A stretch of 64,000 nt of DNA from Tamarix chinensis (lineage: Eukaryota; Streptophyta; Magnoliopsida; Caryophyllales; Tamaricaceae): the NCBI GenBank assembly GCA_030549775.1, contig CM060175.1, forward strand, positions 35,524,318 through 35,588,317, given 5' to 3'. The translations under genes and the position numbers were made by a program. Shown one piece after another: positions 57,346 to 64,000 of this stretch (position 1 is its first letter; each line of letters opens with the position of its first letter). The notes beneath the pieces were generated by a model that did not search any database, was not told where the DNA came from, and was given only the letters and a program-made list of their open reading frames with translations.

Positions 57346-59414
57346 AAATAGGGAAAATAAATCAAATTAATTTATAAAGTCATAAAATGTAATATTCTTG
57401 ATAAATTATTTAATTTAATAATTTAATTCATTATAATCTAATATGTTAGTTTATAAAGGATAAAGTTGGTAAAATATTAGTTTGGGAAAATTATTTAAAT
57501 AAAAAAATAATATGATAATTAGCAAAATATTTATTTGTAACTAATTAAATACTCTTATCCAAACTTACATACTCTAAAATACATAAAATAATTAAAATAA
57601 ATAATTTTACAAGCTAATTTTATTTCAAATAAAGTTATATATTAAAATATAGGTTTTTGAAATTTTGGGGGCTTACAATATTATCCTTGGGGTTATGTGA
57701 TCATACACAACCCATACAATATGCAAGCAAGGAATTTACAGACTTATTCCATCTTAACCATTACCATTCTCCATCTGTGTGAGATTTCTGTTAATGCTTA
57801 CTCAATATTAACCAAACCCCTTAAATTATCAGTCGATGAGTATAAGCAAAAAGCAAACAAAGGTCACCACAAACTTATTGGTCGATGGGTTTAAGCTAAC
57901 CAATCAACTATTTAAAGGACCAGTTGATTGTTTGACCTAACTAATCAATCAATTTGTCTCTGAAAGCACAAAATAGACTTTGTTTTATTGCAAATCATCC
58001 TAGCAATTCCTACAACATCCAAACCAAAATATATTATGGCATCATACCAATAATTTTTAACTTAAAAATTTAAATATGCTTCATAATTTATCATATCAAC
58101 CTAATTTGCCTATAATCTTGTATTTTTATCAAGATTCATACATTTATTAATTTGCATCATTCTAAAACCTAATTCTCATGGAAACATATAATAAATAGCC
58201 CACATAACATAATTAATTAGGTCACATTTTAGAACTAAGCATTACTTACTTATTGTAAGTAAAAATTTTCCACAAATAGGAAAGCTAAACATGGAAGATT
58301 TTCACATTCCATACCTTGAAAAAATAGTTGTTAAAGCTTTAAAAAATCTAAGTACAATTTCATAAATCATGACTCAAATTAGAAAGAAAAAATAATTACC
58401 AAACAAAAGATAAAAAAATGGAGGGAATTTGTGTTGAAAGAGAGACTCAACTTCCTCCTAAACATAACTATCCCTTACTTAAAGGTAAATGAGAATGAGC
58501 TAGAGAAAGGATTAGAATAATGGGAAGGAACTAAAACTAAGCTCGAATTGGGGAAAAAAGAATACAAGGCTAGAGAGCTAGAATATTTTAATGACTAAAA
58601 GAAAAGTGAGTGGAAGAGGAAACTAGGGATATTTATAGCCAACAAATAAGTATAAGAACGAGTATGGTTATCCTTTGATCCAAAAACCCTAATTTCTATC
58701 ATTCAAATTTGAGCTGAATGGGAGAATTTCATCAATAATATGATTACCTCCCTTCCAAACCTAAAATGATGATTTCTGAAGAATTTAAATAGAATTTGCA
58801 AAAAAAAATATCAAACACAAGATAGGAAATAAATGATCAGTGTTGATGGAATCCCTCAATTGAGTGGAGATGGGTTTGGGAATTAAAGTAATGATTCGAG
58901 AAGTATGCAAAGGAGAGAGGAGGAAGAAGACAAAGCTAAGGTCATACTCTTCATCAATTATCCAACTCAAATCCCCAAATCAGTTTGAGGCAGAAGCTTG
59001 GGTCGAATGCATGATAAGAAAGGTTAAGAATTTTTAAAGAATAACTTATAATGGTATCATCAAGATTTCATTTTGGTAAAAGATGGTTTCCTAGAAAAAT
59101 TGAGTTTAAAAAATGTACTCAGCTCAAAACCTTGTCGATCTATTTGGCTAACTAGTTGAGTATTCTATTAACAAGTTAATTAATTCCCCAAACTAGTCAA
59201 TTGGTTCTATCGAGTAAAAACCATTGAGAAAAAATAATGAACCAATCAAGTGGTTCTTAATAATCATTTTATTCCATTTCTAAAACATTTTCAAATCCAA
59301 CTTTCTCATGAACTTAATTATAGTTTAGAATCATAATAAAATTTTATCAAATGTTAATAAATATCATAACTTCTCATCTAAAAAACTTTACACAAAGATG
59401 GGTGTTACAACATC

Positions 59415-60504
59415 GTACATGCAAGTTAAAAGGAAGTACTAACATGCATAATAGGTTATCATACATCATTCATGGTTACTAACATAGCAACAATAGAAGT
59501 TAGAGGCCTAATAAGAAAACCAGAACTTTAATCTTCTAGGGTTACAAATACCACAAGGATAGATCACTACCATATTAAGAATCCATCTAACATTAACACG
59601 AAGTAAGGGATTCCTAACAAAAAACCTTGAAAACTATCTCAAATCAATCATCGCCATCAAAAACCTAAAGGCTTAAATCCATAGATGTGTCAAATGCCTA
59701 ACTATAAGAAATCACCCCTAGAACAATTGCTCATATAGGATCATTTACACTCTTAGATTCATAAGGTGGCCCATCTACTTCATCCATATCGCTTGGATAA
59801 TCTAGGGCAGTACTCGACGGTAGTCCTACATTAGTTCTCAATGCCTCATGGATCATGATCAACTCTCTTGCCAGTTATTCATAATGCAGCAAGAAATGTC
59901 GACCCTTTATAAGCTTGAGAATATAGAACCCTCATCACAAATAATTCCACATAGACAACCCTTGCCATCAGACCTAATTAATCAAAAGGAAGAATACTCA
60001 ACATTTTGTTGGATTAAAACATATAAAGCCAGATGTAGTGGATAGCATACACCATATGGTTCAACTCGTCAGCAAGGTACCTCACGTGGACTCTGATATC
60101 TCCTTTGGGGATCATCTTAAGACGCGATATGGATAGTTTCAACACTCTAATGGACATTCTAAGGAATCCTACAAGACAAAAAACAGAACTAAACTTAGAA
60201 TTCATTAACCAATCCATTTTTGAAAAAAAAACATTCCTTTAAACAGGCAATAAAGATCAAACTCATTTCCCTTTATGTTGAATTTCATCAACAAACAACC
60301 TATAAATATAACTCTATGCACACACCCAAGTTAACATGGAAAAATATTAAACCAAGCAAGTTACACTAGGGTACCACCTTCAATTACTAAAACCAATACA
60401 AAGATAAACTTCCAACTCACAATCCTTTCAACACCAAACCTAGTCAGAAAACATTTAGGAAATGGAAACATTCAAAAATTGAAGAGAGGATTTAAGAACA
60501 AAAA
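59415..60504 (-). other. LARD2 leader between PBS and gag
   Basis: AT-rich sequence between the PBS and the position where gag would start. A 67-codon minus frame (60,217-60,014) has no recognisable motif. I see no other feature. Confidence 0.4.
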
Positions 60505-60516
60505 GCTTTGATACCA
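60505..60516 (-). promoter_or_regulatory. Primer-binding site of LARD2
   Basis: Minus strand TGGTATCAAAGC, one mismatch to the initiator tRNA-Met complement, three bases from the LTR end at 60,520. Confidence 0.9.
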
Positions 60517-61183
60517 ACTTATAACACCCCCTCATTTACTACAAACTTTATTTTGCGGAAGCATTAATTTCCATGTTACTAGGCATTCCTGCAACACTTA
60601 GCATAAGTATATTTCCCTCACCTTTTAAAGCTAAGTGCTAAAACTTAAAATAAAGCACGATAAAAGAAAAATAATAGAAAGATATGGAATTACATATATA
60701 AAATTTATCCATACTATACTCCATAAAACAATGGAAATCAAAAACATCAAGGGACATAAGGTCCTAAAGGAAAAATTGATTACATCAAAAGTTGGTACCC
60801 AAAGGTGTAACACTTGTTTGCCTTAATAGTTTGACCAAAAAGCACATTCTAAAAATGGATCTCCTCCCAAATAGTTTCTTCCTTGTCACTATGATATTCT
60901 TGGAGCCATTCTATACCCTTTACATATTCATCTACAAAAGTAACATTAGTACGACTTCCTCATACAAAATAAATCACAATACCTTACAAGATATAGCTTA
61001 CCCAAATTCACATAGTCACTCAAAAATCTAAAACTCATGCTCAAGCATAAAGTACGTACCATAAACACATGCAAAAAGTATGGGATAAAATTTATAACAT
61101 CGATTTCCAAGCTCAATATTAAAAAATACTAGTTTCCTTCATATCATCTCGAGGTATAATGGACATCCTTTTACTCGAATAAA

Positions 61184-61440
61184 TTTCAAATACCAAGTTA
61201 GGGCACTAAGACAATTATAGAATCAACACATCTAAATCAATTCCAAATACTAAGGTGGAGCACTAAGGTAACTCCCAAATCAAAACATACAACTCACTTC
61301 CAAATACTAAGGTAAGGCACAAAGATAACTACTAAATCAACACATCTAACTCAATTCCAAACACCAAGCGAAACTACCAAATCAACACATCAAGGTTAAT
61401 TATAAATACTAAGGTACGGTACCAAGGCTATTACTGAACC
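61184..61440. repeat. 58-bp tandem array, LARD2 5' LTR
   Basis: About 4.5 units, each with CCAAATACTAAGGT and AATCAACACATCTAA; starts near 61,184, 61,242, 61,300, 61,357 and a shortened unit near 61,402. The 3' LTR of the same element has only a trace (AACACTAAGGTACCCC near 48,145). Confidence 0.85.
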
Positions 61441-63819
61441 CATAAATCCAAAGCAAATCATTTTTACTTTCTGAAATAATAGTTACTTCTATTTCTAATT
61501 GCTCAAAGGGATATAATCAACCTAGGGACACTAAGGTACACCTAGCCATACTAGCACCTTATGGTGACAAAATACCCTTACTCTTGAACCTAGGGATAGA
61601 GCGGTACCCCTAGTCACACTGGAACATAAAGGTAATATAGTTTTCTCTATGCTCTTTCACATAATCCGTAAGTGTTGATACCATTTATAAAGATCATAGG
61701 TCAACTTTAGAGTATACAAGGGCAAAACTAGGGCACAATTGTACACCTACAAACCAAACCAAATGAGTTCTAACACCTCATCTCAAGGGTATCTAATCCT
61801 ATAAAAAAACCATCTCTAACTCTTGGAATTTCATATTAGGTAATAATATTTTAGGAGGTGACCATAAATATCACATACTGCATAATAATTTTTAATTCCA
61901 TACTTAATCATTTTCCTTTTTATTTCCACCTAGGACTATTAATCTATGTCAAGTCAATTCAATAATAAGGTAAACCTATTAAAATTCTAAGGCTATTCCA
62001 CTTCATAAAAGATATAATAGGCTGAAATTTACAAAAATACCCTTGAATACGCTAGTTTTTCCATTTTATTCCATTTCATACCAAATATTATTATTATGAT
62101 AAAATTTTTATAAAAAGGCTAAAAGATAATAAATCACATATTTTTAGCACATAGGTAATCTTTACAATTTAGCGATTGACTATATTTTTCACTTTTCATG
62201 CACTTAGTGTATTACTCCCATAAAATCCTAATCATGCAACTCTTATATGTCACATACTCCATGCAACATGTATGTACAAATTTAAAGCATAATACAACAT
62301 TGAAAAAGGAAATTTATCATCATGGTAAACATAGGAAAATATCTCTAAACCTAGTTTATGTGAATAGAAATCATCATAAGTAAACCCTAATCATGTGTAT
62401 ATGCTTTAATGCAAATAATAGTAACAATACCCACCATCCATTAGTAATCATGAGACATTTATCATGGCATTCAAATAATAACTTAACAATAATGAACACC
62501 CCAATAAAACCTAGACATGCATATATAAAACATATAACATATTACTCATGCATATAACTTAACTTATAAACATTATCCGTACCATTTATTTAACATGTTA
62601 TTACTTCATCATGCATCTCATAATACTTGAAAAATATAAAACTCTAGCATGATTCTATTTATAAACAATCCTAGAACTATCACACATAATTTTTGCCATG
62701 ATATGACTAATTATATTTACCTAAATCTTAACTTATACATAAAGTACAAAAACACCTTCTCTAAGATCCTCAAGGATTACCAAGGAAATTAACACCAAAT
62801 AACACATATTGGCATTTAATATAACAAAATAATGACCAAAAATTAACTAAACTAGCTCAAAAAAACCTAACCAACTAAAGTAAAGTAGTAAGGAAACAAC
62901 AAAAAACTCACAAAACAAAGGAAGGAGGAATCAGTGGAGGTTACAGCAGCGGTGAAGTCTTGTGTTGCTAGGGGCATAAGAAAAAAAAAATGGATCGTGC
63001 AAGGGTTAGATTAAGTGGAGAAAGGTATAGCAAGGGGAGGTGGATCAGCATAAATGACCAAAGCTAAAAGAGAAGGGTTCGGTGATTTTGGTTGAAAGAA
63101 AGGTTGACATTTTTATGAGCTTGGTCTTATATTTTTAGGGTGTTTTGGTAACTTTATGTGTAGTATAGGCAAGGGATTTGGTGGTGGAGGATTTTAAAAG
63201 AAGGAATGGTTTGGTGGAAGTGGTTGAAGCAAAAGCAAGGACACAAGTGTTTTTGGCTAATGGTGGTGGTGATGGATTAGTGAGGTTTGGTAAGGAAGTT
63301 GGGGTTTCTTTGGTGAGCTTGTGTGTTGGTGGTGGGAGCTAGGGGAAAGAAAGTGGTTGTGGTGCACATTGTAGTGAAAATGATGAAGATTCAATGATTA
63401 TAAAGGCAAATAATGGTGTTTTTTCTTGTATGAGGGAGCCTGGGAAAATGAGGGTATAATGTAGGTTGTTTATACACGATGTAAATAATGAGAGGATTGA
63501 GGGATTATATAGGTAGTAATGTGAAGGAATGTGTGGATTAAAACAAAAGGAGGGAAACATAGATGATTGGGAGGTGTAATGCATGGTATGGTGTATAGAA
63601 AGAAAAATTTGTCAGGAAGGGGATGAGGATGCGACCCATCAATCTAGCATAGGTTAGGGTAATTATTTAGGTAAAGAAACAACATAACAGAAATATCTAG
63701 TTACTAGAATTGGGCTTACCGTATATAATAGATGTTAGTTAAGGCCTAACTTAGAATTTAATTTAATAACTGAATCTCTAACAAATTTAACCTAATTAAG
63801 TTTTAGATCTAATATCTAA

Positions 63820-63822
63820 TAT

Positions 63823-63855
<33 letters not shown>

Positions 63856-63870
63856 TTATTATTATTATAT
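63820..63870. repeat. AAT/TTA microsatellite near the LARD2 5' LTR start
   Basis: About 15 AAT and ATT units in the U3 part of the LTR. The equivalent place in the 3' LTR (49,855-49,865) has about three. Confidence 0.9.
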
Positions 63871-63974
63871 CAATAAAATATTTAACACAAAACACCCTAC
63901 AATAATTATTATGACCAGTGCACGCAATTACCAATTTATAATTAGGGTTTTTGAAAATTGAGCATTATAAAAAT

Positions 63975-64000
63975 CATCTTCGGTATATCCGTCTCGGCAA
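63975..64000 (-). pseudogene. Element D: RT continues off the window
   Basis: The minus strand reads AETDIPKM, the segment just upstream of AFRTRYGHYEF in gypsy RT, whose continuation is at 47,606. Element D therefore extends beyond the right edge, where the rest of RT, protease, gag and the 5' LTR are expected. Confidence 0.8.

Larger units (their letters stand above)
52521..57677 (-). mobile_element. LARD-type solo LTR with perfect target duplication
   Basis: Minus strand from 57,677 (TGTAAGCCCCCAAAA) to 52,521 (GGGGTATTACA), 5.16 kb, the longest LTR here. Target duplication ATATT is perfect (52,516-52,520 and 57,678-57,682). Layout: U3 (57,340-57,677), GC-rich block with Pro-rich frames (56,130-57,340), minisatellite (54,320-55,510), seven iterons (53,188-53,638), acceptor-like site near 52,880, terminus. 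CpG is still frequent, so the copy is fairly young. Nested four levels deep. Confidence 0.93.
51493..59409 (-). mobile_element. D-type solo LTR within LARD2, itself interrupted
   Basis: On the minus strand it runs from TGTAACACCCATC at 59,409 to GGGGGTTGTAAA at 51,493. The 5-bp target duplication ACATC is perfect (51,488-51,492 and 59,410-59,414). Removing the nested LTR 52,521-57,677 leaves about 2.8 kb. It resembles the D 3' LTR and has a TATA (TATAAATA on the minus strand, 58,630-58,637), so it likely came from a D-like chromovirus copy that was lost by LTR recombination. Confidence 0.9.
47607..63969 (-). mobile_element. LARD2: gag-only LTR element in element D RT
   Basis: LTRs 47,607-49,974 (3') and 60,520-63,969 (5') share many landmarks (for example CATCATAGTAGATGTAGGAA and CATCATGGTAAACATAGGAA). 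PPT at 49,975 and PBS at 60,505 fix minus orientation. The internal part is about 2.6 kb after removing a nested solo LTR (51,493-59,409); it contains gag but no pol. Element D RT reads directly across the insertion: AFRMR on the left, DIPKM on the right. Flanking 5-mers AAAGC and AAAAT are weakly similar. Confidence 0.88.
60520..63969 (-). repeat. LARD2 5' LTR (3.45 kb)
   Basis: Minus strand from 63,969 (TATAATGCTC, decayed TGTAAT) to 60,520 (GGGGGTGTTATA). A possible TATA is at 63,504-63,512 (CTATATAAT on the minus strand), about 460 bp in. It carries a 58-bp tandem array (61,184-61,440) and an AAT run near 63,828. No LARD1-type iterons. Confidence 0.88.

Overview
This 64 kb window is plant nuclear DNA made almost wholly of nested LTR retrotransposons. 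I find no host gene, rRNA or tRNA. The repeat load, initiator-Met-tRNA primer-binding sites (TGGTATCAGAGC type), plant-type Ty1/copia and chromodomain Ty3/gypsy remnants, and heavy C-to-T decay suggest a flowering plant with a large, repeat-rich genome. I cannot name the species.

Left half (1 to about 30,300): a decayed + strand chromovirus-like Ty3/gypsy element ('C'). Its gag, protease and first RT motifs are at 1-1575. RT resumes at about 7176-7315, and RNase H, integrase and chromodomain are at 27,627-29,790. It was split first by a Ty1/copia element (1576 to about 6300, plus an unidentified block to about 7175) and then by a solo LTR (7316-27,626). That solo LTR was itself split by a large element without coding capacity, LARD1 (9039-25,640, minus strand), which has 4.7-4.8 kb LTRs and a 2.3 kb internal part. 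The 5' LTR of LARD1 received another LTR of the same superfamily in opposite orientation (19,020-23,826).

Right half (about 30,300 to beyond 64,000): a minus-strand chromovirus-like element ('D'). It has a 3' LTR at about 30,300-36,096, then chromodomain/integrase, integrase/RNase H, RNase H/RT and, at the very end of the window, a few more RT codons. These coding pieces are separated by two solo LTRs (36,967-41,551 and 42,637-46,949) and by a gag-only element, LARD2 (47,607-63,969). LARD2 contains a solo LTR of D-like type (51,493-59,409), which in turn contains a LARD-type solo LTR (52,521-57,677). Most insertions are flanked by 5-bp target-site duplications that are perfect or differ at one base.

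The most unusual signal is in the LARD-type LTRs. Each carries an array of short iterons (CCACTATTATAG next to CCGGTGGACCGG, or decayed forms), usually arranged as two groups of three. The array is recognisable in seven LTRs in both orientations, even where surrounding sequence has diverged. It lies between a conserved splice-donor-like AG|GTAAGG and a conserved acceptor-like TGYAG|GT, so the LTR may contain an intron. The same LTRs carry telobox motifs (AAACCCTAA), lineage-specific minisatellites, a TATA box about 1 kb into the LTR and, in LARD1, a CpG-rich 80-bp direct repeat upstream of the TATA. The PBS and PPT of the LARDs match chromovirus signals, including the decayed end of pol beside the PPT, so the LARDs probably derive from, or were mobilised by, a D-like chromovirus.
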